NCBI RefSeq assembly: GCF_029051645.1
Contig: NZ_JAACFS010000002.1
Coordinates: 62,001-126,000, forward strand
Length of the DNA stretch: 64,000 bases
Direction: 5' to 3'
From: Bradyrhizobium sp. CSA112
GTDB taxonomy: Bacteria; Pseudomonadota; Alphaproteobacteria; Rhizobiales; Xanthobacteraceae
A program made the position numbers and the translations under genes. The notes below the pieces were generated by a model, which had not been told where the DNA came from, did no database searches, and saw only the letters and a program-made list of their open reading frames with translations. The number at the start of each line of letters is the position of its first letter. The first letter of the stretch is position 1. Positions 1 through 7,644 of this stretch are shown here, one piece after another.

Positions 1-398
1 GGCCCCGACCGTGCGCAAGCCTGAGCGAACGCCTCAGTCGTCGCAGGCGAGACCGCGGCCTCGATACTACCCGAGGGAGTGGATGTACGATGATTGGTAG
101 CCGCCAGTGCGGTGATCGTCGAAGCCCTGTCCTGCAAACAACGCCGATCCCTTACAGAAGGCGCCCTGTCGGCTCGCGCGATGGCGTCGTCGTTGTAGCC
201 GCAAGGCGCGACCCAGTGCGGACGCCAGGTCGGGATAGTGCGGTGCACCGATCTATTGCGCGACCTGTTGCTGGCAATTCGGCGTCAGGGCGAGCATAGT
301 TGCGGCGTCACAATTCCGGATAGGTTCATCGGCGTTGATGATGTGGACTCTCCCGGTCAACGCCGGTGACCCGCGGTTCGGACAACCGGAGTCCCGCC
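1..398. other. left-edge stretch without a supported gene
   Basis: I see no gene I can defend here. A minus-strand reading frame stays open from a possible GTG at 248 to the left edge (over 80 codons), but the translation shows no recognisable motif and rare codons are common. The plus-strand frame in the same place is Arg-rich and looks like its shadow. The last part is presumably the leader of the DUF2270 gene. Confidence 0.4.
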
Positions 399-1073
399 AT
401 GTCTGTTACGGCTTCCAGCGAAACACACCGCCAACACACCTTCAATTCTGCTGAAATGGGCGCCATCGCTCATCTCTACCGGGGCGAAGTCTACCGTTCG
501 ACGATCTGGAGGACGCGGCTCGACAACACGACGAACTGGGCGATCGTCACAATGGGCATCGCCCTGTCGACGACCTTTTCGAGCCCGGAGGCTTCACCGC
601 TGCCACTCCTGCTCGTAGGCCTGCTCATTGCCGTGTTTCTCGGCATGGAGGCGCGACGTTATCGCTACTTCAATGTCTGGCGCGCCCGAGCTCGATGGAT
701 GGAGACGAATTTCTACGCGCCAATATTCACCGGTGAAGCCCGCGACGATAGCTGGCAGGCGGTGCTCGGGCGCGACTACACGGCGCCCCGCCACCACATT
801 TCGTTTGTCCGCGCGGCGGGGCGGCGGCTGCGTCGCAACTACGTCTGGATTCTCGCCGTCCAGGTGATTGCCTATTACGGCAAGATAGCGATCCATCCGA
901 CGCCTGTGTCAACCTTGGCGGAATTTGTCGATCGCGCCGCAGTCGGACCGATTCCCGGCTGGGTCGTTCTGATGATTGGCTTTGCCTACAATTTCGGCTG
1001 GCTGGCATTCGCGCTCGGCACGATGTGGCTCGATCAACGCGAGCATGGCGTTGATAAGGTGGCGATGGGTTAG
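399..1073 (+). CDS. DUF2270 family integral membrane protein
   Basis: Membrane protein of about 224 residues. The N-terminal block (HLYRGEVYRSTIWRTRLD, then TNW) is the hallmark of the DUF2270 family, which has no established function. Four hydrophobic segments are visible at roughly residues 42-60, 65-84, 145-165 and 187-210, with a basic cytoplasmic stretch between the second and third. I chose ATG 399 over the in-frame GTG at 366 because the family homology starts soon after it and the extra residues look like leader. It stands alone: the next gene is about 320 bp downstream and belongs to a different class. The family call is firm and the function is unknown. Confidence 0.8.
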   Translation: MSVTASSETHRQHTFNSAEMGAIAHLYRGEVYRSTIWRTRLDNTTNWAIVTMGIALSTTFSSPEASPLPLLLVGLLIAVFLGMEARRYRYFNVWRARARWMETNFYAPIFTGEARDDSWQAVLGRDYTAPRHHISFVRAAGRRLRRNYVWILAVQVIAYYGKIAIHPTPVSTLAEFVDRAAVGPIPGWVVLMIGFAYNFGWLAFALGTMWLDQREHGVDKVAMG

Positions 1074-1395
1074 CGGTAGCAGCTTCGAGCATGGGTTGGC
1101 TCGGGCGGCACGAGCAACCGCGCATAATAGGGCCTTGGCACGGAACCACGGCGCGCCGCAGGCGTTGCTGTCGCGGCCGCTCTAATGGGAAACGAACAAA
1201 GCGCATCGCGGGCGCGGTAAGCTCGAAATAAACAGTCTCTGAACTGCCCGTTCGGCCGACGTTCACGTCAACCGCTTAAGGTCTCCATCCAGGAACTGAA
1301 AGTTGGTGAACCCCTAGACGTAGTTCCGGGCGGTGGGGCTCGACTCCACGCCGCCTAATCTACGGGAGGGACACAATCACAATGGAGGAGACATC
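1074..1395. other. intergenic region with one leader hairpin
   Basis: No gene is supported. Around 1331-1360 the sequence folds into a GC-rich hairpin whose loop reads GGCTCGACT and resembles a tRNA T-arm. No acceptor, D or anticodon arm accompanies it, so I do not call a tRNA or tmRNA. It lies in the leader of the small secreted protein gene at 1396. Confidence 0.35.
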
Positions 1396-1620
1396 ATGAA
1401 AAAGCTTCTTATCTCGGCTGCAGCCGCAGCAATCATGACAGGCGCCGCCTACGCTCAGGCGGAGTTTTATGTCGTGCAAGATACCTCCACGAAGAAATGC
1501 ACCATCGTGGACAAGAAGCCGACCACCACCGCCACTGTCGTTGTTGGAGACGGCAAGGCGTTCAAGTCGCGCACCGCCGCTGAAACCGGCATGAAGACCA
1601 TGAAGGTTTGCGCGAACTAA
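1396..1620 (+). CDS. small secreted protein, about 74 aa, function unknown
   Basis: The protein begins with a typical Sec signal peptide (MKKLLISAAAAAIMTGAAYAQA, cleavage near residue 21), so the mature product is about 53 residues and periplasmic. It has two cysteines (in KKCTIVDKK and KVCAN) that could form one disulfide, plus a Thr/Val-rich middle. ATG 1396 follows a good ribosome binding site (GGAGGAG at 1385-1390), while the in-frame start at 1333 would add an unrelated leader. Small proteins of this FYVVQDTSTKKC type recur, often as paralogues, in Bradyrhizobiaceae; that is recollection, not a search. A UUCG-loop terminator follows. No biochemical role can be proposed. Confidence 0.75.
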   Translation: MKKLLISAAAAAIMTGAAYAQAEFYVVQDTSTKKCTIVDKKPTTTATVVVGDGKAFKSRTAAETGMKTMKVCAN

Positions 1621-1688
1621 GAGCGCTAAGGGGGTGGCGGTGGCGAGAAGCGATAACGTCCTGCTCCGTCCGCTCCCATCGAAAAGCG

Positions 1689-1710
1689 AGAGGCCGCTTC
1701 GGCGGCCTCT
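1689..1710 (+). terminator. UUCG-loop hairpin terminator
   Basis: Nine-base arms AGAGGCCGC and GCGGCCTCT enclose a TTCG tetraloop, about 70 bp after the small secreted protein gene. The T-run afterwards is short (CTCTATT), so termination may be partial. Confidence 0.65.
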
Positions 1711-1746
1711 CTATTCACCGGCACATAGCAACTGGAGGATTAGGGA

Positions 1747-2097
1747 ATGTTGAAATCAATGCGCAAATATGCGTTCGGCGCCGCAGCGGCAACTACTCTT
1801 TTCGTGTTTCCGATCTCGGCCTTTTCTCAATCCATTGAGTTTGGACCGGGAGGCGTCCGAGTGTACGACGGTCGAGGAGGGCAATGCGAGCAATTGCGGC
1901 GTGCCTGTGAAAACAAGGACGCGCTAGGGGAGCGCGGCGAAGGAAATTGCCGCAGATACCGCGAGGCCTGCGGACGACCGGTTCGCAGGGATGTGTGCAG
2001 CGAATTGAGACAAGCCTGCCTCAACAAGGACGAGTTGGGCGAACGGGGCGAAGGAAACTGCCGCAGGTACCGCGAGACCTGTAGAGGTCGCTTCTAA
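1747..2097 (+). CDS. secreted Cys-rich protein with two copies of a 37-residue module
   Basis: Protein of 116 residues with a signal peptide (about residues 1-28). The mature part is a tandem duplication with cysteines at 47, 54, 68, 75 and at 84, 91, 105, 112. Both copies have the pattern C-x6-C-x13-C-x6-C, and equivalent cysteines lie exactly 37 residues apart. The strongly conserved block GERGEGNCRRYRE occurs in both. The eight cysteines suggest two small disulfide-stabilised helical hairpins in the periplasm or outside the cell. I do not recognise a named family. The start ATG 1747 is preceded by GGAGGATTAGGGA. A terminator hairpin follows at 2166. What it binds is unknown. Confidence 0.75.
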   Translation: MLKSMRKYAFGAAAATTLFVFPISAFSQSIEFGPGGVRVYDGRGGQCEQLRRACENKDALGERGEGNCRRYREACGRPVRRDVCSELRQACLNKDELGERGEGNCRRYRETCRGRF

Positions 2098-2165
2098 AGG
2101 TCGCTAATCCTTGGTGTTGCAGAGTGGTCTGGCATCGCCCAGCACCGCACCGCGCACCGGTCTCC

Positions 2166-2189
2166 GAGGCCGCCTTGGTTGGCGGCCTC
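2166..2189 (+). terminator. hairpin terminator after the Cys-rich protein gene
   Basis: Perfect nine-base arms GAGGCCGCC and GGCGGCCTC enclose TTGGTT, about 70 bp after the stop codon. It is followed by GTTCAT and has no long T-tract. Confidence 0.6.
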
Positions 2190-2462
2190 GTTCATATCAC
2201 GACAAGCCTGCGATGTTCCTGTGGGCATATCGTGTCATTTTCACAACGCGTCCGCGGAGCAGGGCGCGTTGCGCTAGCTGCCCGGTTTGTCGCACGTACC
2301 CTCGAGTTTCCACCGACCGTGTTAATTCACGAAGCGGCGAAACTAACTTTTGTGTCAGAAACTGTCGCATTATTCATTGAAAGCACTGGATCATCTGGCT
2401 CTGTTGATCGTCTTCCTCTCGCGACGGTATCCGTCGCTGCGATTGAATCAGGAGGATTGGCG
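2190..2462. other. leader region of the Gly-rich protein gene
   Basis: No gene is supported. The last bases carry a strong ribosome binding site (AGGAGG, 2450-2455) for ATG 2463. An in-frame upstream extension to 2124 is possible but would bury the signal peptide. Confidence 0.4.
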
Positions 2463-3008
2463 ATGGGCAACAAGCTCCTTAAATGTATCATCGCGGGTGC
2501 GCTTAGCACGACGCTTGCCCTTGCGGCACCGGCGCTCGCACAGCGTGGCGGCGGCGGCATGGGAGGTGGAGGCGGCGGGCACGCCGGCGGCATGGGTGGC
2601 GGCGCGGTGGCTGGAGGCGGCGGGCAAGCCGGCGGCATGGGTGGCAGCGCGGTAGCTGGAGGCGGCATGCGCGGCGGCGCAATAGGTGGCGGCGCGGTAG
2701 GTGGCGCGCGAGCTGGTGGCATGGCAGGAAGCCATTTCGGCGGAGGAACGAGTTTTGCCGGCCCCGGAGGGGGCCCGCATGTCAGCGGCAGCCGTTTTGC
2801 GGGTGCACCTCTTCATTCCGGGGCCGCATTCCGAGGTGGGCACCGCTTCCATCACCACGGGCACCGATTCCATCACCGCTTCCATAATCGCTTTGCGTTC
2901 GTCGGCGTGCCGTTCGCCTACGCCGCCTATGATAGCTGCTGGCGCAGGGTATGGACGCCATACGGACGGCGGTGGGTCAACGTCTGCAACGCCTACGGCT
3001 ACTACTGA
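2463..3008 (+). CDS. secreted Gly-rich / His-rich protein
   Basis: Protein of 181 residues. A clear signal peptide (about residues 1-27, ending ALAQ) is followed by about 80 residues of imperfect Gly-rich repeats built from GGMGGGAVAGGG-like units. A His/Phe-rich stretch comes next (repeats of HRFHHHGHRFHH), then a compact aromatic C-terminus with two cysteines (SCWRRVW and WVNVCNAYG). Such Gly-rich proteins with a WxPYGxRWVNVC end are common in this group of bacteria and unexplained; the His cluster could bind metal, which is inference. ATG 2463 is chosen for its AGGAGG site and because the signal peptide starts there. The repeats invite slippage, so length may vary between strains. Confidence 0.7.
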   Translation: MGNKLLKCIIAGALSTTLALAAPALAQRGGGGMGGGGGGHAGGMGGGAVAGGGGQAGGMGGSAVAGGGMRGGAIGGGAVGGARAGGMAGSHFGGGTSFAGPGGGPHVSGSRFAGAPLHSGAAFRGGHRFHHHGHRFHHRFHNRFAFVGVPFAYAAYDSCWRRVWTPYGRRWVNVCNAYGYY

Positions 3009-3170
3009 CGCGTCGCAATTGATGTAACGCCAGTCATCGATGGTCGTCGCCAGGCTTCCGGCGAACTCCGGTTCGGCCAGCGACGGCCATCACACCCGCT
3101 TTTTGCGAGCCCTTACTCGCGCAACGCCGAGATTACGGTGGAAGTTGGTTTCTCTCATATATCAGCTTGC

Positions 3171-3200
3171 AATGAGGTCAGCCTTAATGAGGTCAGCCTT
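3171..3200. repeat. perfect tandem duplication of a 15-bp unit
   Basis: The unit AATGAGGTCAGCCTT occurs twice back to back, 61 bp before the response regulator start. Direct repeats in this position are typical of OmpR-family binding sites, but a recent slippage duplication would look the same. Confidence 0.6.
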
Positions 3201-3261
3201 GCGCTCCCTGATTTTGCCAAGGTAGATTCAATTTTGGCCAAGCGTCCGGAGACGGAAAACC

Positions 3262-3954
3262 ATGACGGGAGGTCACCGCCGTATCCTGGTCGTTGAGGAC
3301 GACCCCGAAACCGCCGATCAACTTGTCGAGTCGCTCACGACCAGCGGATATCAGGTGGATGTGGCCGCTAGCGGCAGCGAGGCGCTGACCCGCGGCGTCG
3401 CCAACGACTATGCCGTGATCACGATGGACCGCATGCTTCCGGACATCGACGGCATCGCGGTCATGCGTCAATTGCGCGACGACGGCATTGCCGCTCCAGT
3501 CCTGATCATAAGTGCGTTGGGAGAGGTTGACGATCGGGTGCGTGGCCTGCGCGCCGGCGGCGATGACTATCTGGTCAAGCCTTTCTCTTTCGTCGAATTG
3601 CTGGCGCGCGTCGAGGCGCTTGGCCGGCGTAGCGAAACCATCGTCAAAGAAACCATCTTGCGCGTTGGCGATCTCGCGATCGACCTTGTGTCGCGGACAG
3701 CAAGCCGGCGCGGCAAGGACATTTCGCTTTTGCCCCGTGAATTCCAGCTTCTTGAGTATCTGGTTCGCAACGAAGGCCGCGTCGTATCCCGGGCCATGCT
3801 GCTGCAGCACGTCTGGGATCTTCACTTCGATCCCTCAACAAACATCATCGACGTCTATGTCGGGCGGGTGCGTCGCAAGGTCGACGACCAGCAGGCCTAT
3901 CCGCTGATCCACACGGTTCGCGGTATCGGGTACTGTCTCCGTGCTCCTGGCTAA
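3262..3954 (+). CDS. OmpR/PhoB-family response regulator
   Basis: Two-domain regulator of 230 residues. The receiver domain (about 6-120) has the acidic pocket E12-D13-D14, phosphoacceptor D56 in TMDRMLP, S84 and K106 in LVKPF. The C-terminal winged helix (about 135-228) contains the recognition region VVSRAMLLQHVWD and the terminal hairpin HTVRGIGYCL. Its last 14 bases overlap the sensor kinase gene, so the two are translationally coupled and form a cognate pair. The 15-bp direct repeat upstream could be an autoregulatory site. The signal is unknown; RR/HK pairs of this form often respond to metals or envelope stress, but nothing nearby decides it. Confidence 0.92.
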   Translation: MTGGHRRILVVEDDPETADQLVESLTTSGYQVDVAASGSEALTRGVANDYAVITMDRMLPDIDGIAVMRQLRDDGIAAPVLIISALGEVDDRVRGLRAGGDDYLVKPFSFVELLARVEALGRRSETIVKETILRVGDLAIDLVSRTASRRGKDISLLPREFQLLEYLVRNEGRVVSRAMLLQHVWDLHFDPSTNIIDVYVGRVRRKVDDQQAYPLIHTVRGIGYCLRAPG

Positions 3955-5320
3955 GACCTTAACGTCATCGACGTTCAAGCAAGCGCTGATCGCGATCGGG
4001 GCCTTCGGCGTAATCGTGTCTGCCCTTTTCAGCTACGTCTACCTGTCCACCTCCTCCTATGTGCGCAGCCGATCGGACCGAGCCATCGTGACCGAGTATT
4101 CGAGTTTGCAAAGCGCTTACGAGCGATCGGGGCGCGATGGGCTGATCGCCTTGATTCAACAGCGTATTGGCGACAAAAGTTTTGCGGACAACGTCTACAT
4201 CCTGACCGATCCTTCGTTGGCCCCGCTCGCCGGCAACCTCAAGGCATGGCCATCGACGGCTACGGCAGCGCGGGGATGGACAGAGTTTCGCGCGCCCAAA
4301 TCGTCGCCCAACGCGACCAACCGGCCGCTGCTGCGGGCAATGCTCGGAACGTTTCCAAGCGGCGATCGCCTGCTGGTGGGTAGGGATATCGGCGACCTCG
4401 ACAGCTTTACCGATCGGATCAAGACGGCTGTGATCTCGGTCGCCGCATTGCTAGTGGTGGTTGCGGGGTTTGCAAGCATTCTGGTGACGCGGCGAACGGT
4501 GGGGCGGATTGAATCGATCAACGCCACCAGTCGAGCCATCATGCAAAGCGGCCTGGATCAGCGTATCCCGCTCCGCGGCACCAATGACGAGTGGGATAGT
4601 GTCGCGGAAAACCTCAATCAGATGCTGGACCGCATCGAAACGTTGATGGCCGAAGTCAAGCAGGTGAGCGACAATGTTGCGCACGACCTACGAACGCCGC
4701 TGACGCGAATGCGCGGACGGCTGGAGAGGGCATATCACAGTCAGCGCATTGGCGAGCATGATCAAGTGCTGATCGGCGACACGATCGCCGACCTCGATGC
4801 TGTCTTGCGAATATTCGTGTCAATCACACGGATTGCCCAAATTGAGACCCAGGCACGAAAGGGGGCGTTCCGCACCGTGAATCTGGCCGAAATCGCCGGC
4901 GAGGTTGTCGAGCTGTACGATGCCGCGGCCGAACAGGACGGCACCCTTCTGACCGTTGCCGGCGACCGCGAGGTGCTGGTGACCGGCGATCGCGATCTGA
5001 TCTTTGATGCCATCGCCAATCTCGTGGACAATGCGCTCAAGCATGGTCGCGCCGGGGGACAAGTCGTCGTTACGAACGAAAATATCGATGGCAGGCCGGT
5101 CATCTCGATCGCCGATGACGGGCCCGGAATTCCCGCTGACGAACACGAACATGTCTTCAAGCGCTTTTACCGTCTTGAGCAAAGTCGCTACGCGTCGGGA
5201 AACGGCCTCGGGCTCAGCCTGGTTGCTGCCGTCGCCCGCCTTCACGACGCGCGGATCGAAATGCTCGACAACTCGCCAGGTCTCAAGCTCAAACTCTGGT
5301 TTTCCGCGCCAATCCGTTAG
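3941..5320 (+). CDS. membrane sensor histidine kinase, partner of the OmpR-type regulator
   Basis: Kinase of 459 residues. Transmembrane helix 1 is at about 15-37, a periplasmic sensor region at 38-160 with no recognised fold, and helix 2 at about 162-182. A HAMP region (about 184-238) follows, then the H-box NVAHDLRTPLTR with H248. The ATPase domain has the N-box NLVDNALKHG, G1 box DDGPGIP and G2 box GNGLGLSL. The GTG at 3941 lies inside the regulator gene, a coupled arrangement. It autophosphorylates on H248 and should pass phosphate to D56 of the regulator. The ligand is not deducible. Confidence 0.9.
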   Translation: MLLAKTLTSSTFKQALIAIGAFGVIVSALFSYVYLSTSSYVRSRSDRAIVTEYSSLQSAYERSGRDGLIALIQQRIGDKSFADNVYILTDPSLAPLAGNLKAWPSTATAARGWTEFRAPKSSPNATNRPLLRAMLGTFPSGDRLLVGRDIGDLDSFTDRIKTAVISVAALLVVVAGFASILVTRRTVGRIESINATSRAIMQSGLDQRIPLRGTNDEWDSVAENLNQMLDRIETLMAEVKQVSDNVAHDLRTPLTRMRGRLERAYHSQRIGEHDQVLIGDTIADLDAVLRIFVSITRIAQIETQARKGAFRTVNLAEIAGEVVELYDAAAEQDGTLLTVAGDREVLVTGDRDLIFDAIANLVDNALKHGRAGGQVVVTNENIDGRPVISIADDGPGIPADEHEHVFKRFYRLEQSRYASGNGLGLSLVAAVARLHDARIEMLDNSPGLKLKLWFSAPIR

Positions 5321-5387
5321 CCGCGAATAAGTGCCGGGCAAAAGCGCGTCTTCGCGCCAGGTGTCCCGGCCATGACGGAGAAACCGT

Positions 5388-5894
5388 TCAGCTCTTGCGC
5401 AGGAACACGTACTCGGCGGAGTAGGGCGCGTTGCGATAGGTGCCCGGCTTGTCGCACGCACCCTCGAGTTTGCCGCCCGCCGTATTGATCCGCTGCACCG
5501 TCGTGACGCCGGAGAGGATGCCGGTGCCGCGCCCGGAGATCACGGTCAGCTTCAGCCAGGGAATGTCGTTCGGCGTCGCGCCGGGCGCGTTGCCGACCGC
5601 CTTGCCGACGACGGCGCTAGAGTCGATGTGTTCCCAGTTCGGCCCGGTGTAGTGCCGGCCGACGGTCTTGCCGTCGAGCATGAGCGTCGCGATCGGCTCG
5701 CGGAATGCCCAGGCTGTCTTGCCATCGTTGCCGGCCTTGCATTCGTAGACCTGCGCGCCTTCGGCGTGCAGCGTGAGCACGATCGTTTCGCCGGGCGCTG
5801 CGATGGCGTCGGGGAGAGGTGTCTGGGCGGAGGCGGTTGTGAGCGACGCCAATAGGGAGAAAATTGCGACTGCGGTATTTCTAAGCAACGACAT
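5388..5894 (-). CDS. DUF3455 family secreted protein
   Basis: Protein of 168 residues with an N-terminal signal peptide (about 1-24, ending ASAQ). It has features of the DUF3455 family: an early LHAEGAQVYEC block, a middle KTVGRHYTGPNWEH block and a C-terminal CDKPGTYRNAPYSAEYVFLR block. Two cysteines (in YECK and GACDK) may pair. Members are small periplasmic or outer-surface proteins of unknown role in bacteria and fungi. It converges on the sensor kinase gene and is separated from icd by a repeat element, so it appears monocistronic. The function is not known. Confidence 0.8.
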   Translation of the reverse strand: MSLLRNTAVAIFSLLASLTTASAQTPLPDAIAAPGETIVLTLHAEGAQVYECKAGNDGKTAWAFREPIATLMLDGKTVGRHYTGPNWEHIDSSAVVGKAVGNAPGATPNDIPWLKLTVISGRGTGILSGVTTVQRINTAGGKLEGACDKPGTYRNAPYSAEYVFLRKS

Positions 5895-5916
5895 GATGGC
5901 ACTCCGTCGTTAGCCT

Positions 5917-6004
5917 CCGTCATTGCGAGCGAAGCGAAGCAATCCATAGCGCGGCATAACGGCTCGATGGATTGCTTCGTCGCGTTGCTCCTCGCAATGA
6001 CGGG
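5917..6004. repeat. palindromic intergenic repeat, family A copy 1
   Basis: Outer arms CGTCATTGCGAGCGAAGCG and its near-complement CTCGCAATGACGG enclose inner arms GCAATCCAT and ATGGATTGC. The same element recurs at 23477-23590, identifying a dispersed family. Confidence 0.8.
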
Positions 6005-6034
6005 GATAGGCTTTCGCGAAATCGCGAAGGCGGC

Positions 6035-7249
6035 TTATGCCGCCATCGCCTTGGCGAGGTTGTCCGAAACCTTGTCGAGGAAGCCGGTCGTGGACAGCCA
6101 GCGCTGGTCGGCGCCGACCAGGAGCGCGAGGTCCTTGGTCATGTAGCCTTCCTCGACGGTCGCGACGCAGACCTTTTCCAGCGTCTCGGCGAATTTCGCG
6201 AGCTCCGGGTTGTTGTCGAGCTTGGCGCGGTGGGACAGGCCGCGGGTCCAGGCGAAGATCGACGCGATCGAATTGGTCGAGGTCTCCTTACCCTTCTGGT
6301 GCTCGCGGTAGTGCCGGGTCACCGTGCCGTGCGCGGCTTCCGCTTCGACGGTCTTGCCGTCGGGCGTCAGCAGCACCGAGGTCATCAGGCCGAGCGAGCC
6401 GTAGCCCTGCGCGACCGTATCCGACTGCACGTCGCCGTCGTAGTTCTTGCAGGCCCAGACGTAGCCGCCGGACCATTTCAGCGCCGAGGCGACCATGTCG
6501 TCGATCAGGCGGTGTTCGTAGGTGAGCCGCTTGGCCTCGAATTCCTTCTTGAATTCGCGGTCGTAGATGTCCTGGAAGATGTCCTTGAAGCGGCCGTCAT
6601 AGACCTTGAGAATTGTGTTCTTGGTCGAGAGATAGACCGGATAGCCGCGCAAGAGGCCGTAGTTCAGCGAGGCGCGGGCGAAGTCGATGATGGAATCGTC
6701 GAGGTTGTACATTCCCATCGCGACCCCGGCATCGGGGGACTTGAACACTTCCCTCTCGATCACGGTGCCGTCCTCGCCGACGAACTTCATCGAGAGCGTG
6801 CCCTTGCCGGGGAACTTGAAGTCGGTGGCGCGGTACTGGTCGCCATAGGCGTGGCGGCCGATGATGATCGGCTTGGTCCAGCCGGGAACCAGGCGCGGCA
6901 CGTTCTTGCAGATGATCGGCTCGCGGAAGATCACGCCGCCGAGGATGTTGCGGATGGTACCGTTCGGCGACTTCCACATCTCCTTCAGGCCGAATTCCTT
7001 CACCCGGGCCTCGTCGGGGGTGATGGTGGCGCATTTGACGCCGACGCCGACCTTCTTGATCGCATTGGCGGCGTCGATCGTGACCTGATCGTTGGTCCGG
7101 TCGCGGTACTCCATTCCGAGGTCAAAATACAGAAGCTCGACATCGAGGAACGGGGTTATCAGCTTGTCCTTGATGTACTGCCAGATGATCCGGGTCATCT
7201 CGTCGCCATCGAGTTCGACGACGGGGTTGGTCACCTTGATTTTTGCCAT
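6035..7249 (-). CDS. icd: NADP-dependent isocitrate dehydrogenase
   Basis: Enzyme of 404 residues that oxidatively decarboxylates isocitrate to 2-oxoglutarate in the TCA cycle, with NADP as acceptor. It is of the dimeric eukaryote-like subfamily (about 400 residues) rather than the E. coli type. Visible signatures are the N-terminal [12 protein letters not shown], the substrate segment KSPNGTIRN, the block [15 protein letters not shown], and [17 protein letters not shown] in the cofactor region. The C-terminus is rich in Ala/Lys as usual. Transcription appears independent: repeats lie downstream and an approximately 400-bp gap upstream faces the methyltransferase gene. Confidence 0.97.
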   Translation of the reverse strand: MAKIKVTNPVVELDGDEMTRIIWQYIKDKLITPFLDVELLYFDLGMEYRDRTNDQVTIDAANAIKKVGVGVKCATITPDEARVKEFGLKEMWKSPNGTIRNILGGVIFREPIICKNVPRLVPGWTKPIIIGRHAYGDQYRATDFKFPGKGTLSMKFVGEDGTVIEREVFKSPDAGVAMGMYNLDDSIIDFARASLNYGLLRGYPVYLSTKNTILKVYDGRFKDIFQDIYDREFKKEFEAKRLTYEHRLIDDMVASALKWSGGYVWACKNYDGDVQSDTVAQGYGSLGLMTSVLLTPDGKTVEAEAAHGTVTRHYREHQKGKETSTNSIASIFAWTRGLSHRAKLDNNPELAKFAETLEKVCVATVEEGYMTKDLALLVGADQRWLSTTGFLDKVSDNLAKAMAA

Positions 7250-7644
7250 GATGGAGGGGGCCTTTTCTCGGAAAACCGCGCGTTTGGGGCGGGGTGGGTG
7301 ATTATAGGCGGCCTATAGCACCGCAAACCGGCCGGCGGAAGCCAAGCCGTTATGCACTTTCAGCCCATCCTTTAGATTAGATTGCTGCCTGGGTCGCCGT
7401 CTCCGCCACCACGTACCAGGTCACGAACAGGCCGGCCGGCAGGCTGGAGCCGTGCGCCAATTTGGCAAATTAGGCTTCCTTGTAAGGCTTTGATCGAACG
7501 TTCAGAAATCTTGCGGACGAATTATTTTACTTGAGAAAATCTCTCCGGCAGGCAATCGAGTAATGCCCTGGCGAGGTGTTGAATCCGGCTGTTCAGAACC
7601 CGATTCAAAATCTTCAGAAGCTGAATCAGAAAGTGAACTTGAGA
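7250..7644. other. divergent intergenic region between icd and the methyltransferase gene
   Basis: No gene is supported. The region must hold the promoters of icd (leftward) and of the RNA methyltransferase (rightward). An in-frame GTG at 7576 could extend the methyltransferase by 23 residues (NPAVQNPIQNLQKLNQ), a segment that looks like leader rather than protein. Confidence 0.4.

Noticed and set aside
1..248. Minus-strand open frame running off the left edge
   Set aside because: The translation is Arg/Ala/Thr-rich without motifs, codon use is poor, and there is no good ribosome binding site. It is mentioned only as a gap note.
1331..1360. T-arm-like hairpin suggesting a tRNA or tmRNA piece
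   Set aside because: Only one arm-like hairpin is present. There is no acceptor stem, D arm or anticodon arm, and no tmRNA tag sequence nearby.
5972..7318. Long plus-strand open frame opposite icd (about 448 codons)
   Set aside because: It is the antisense shadow of icd; high GC leaves long antisense frames. The icd protein is unmistakable.
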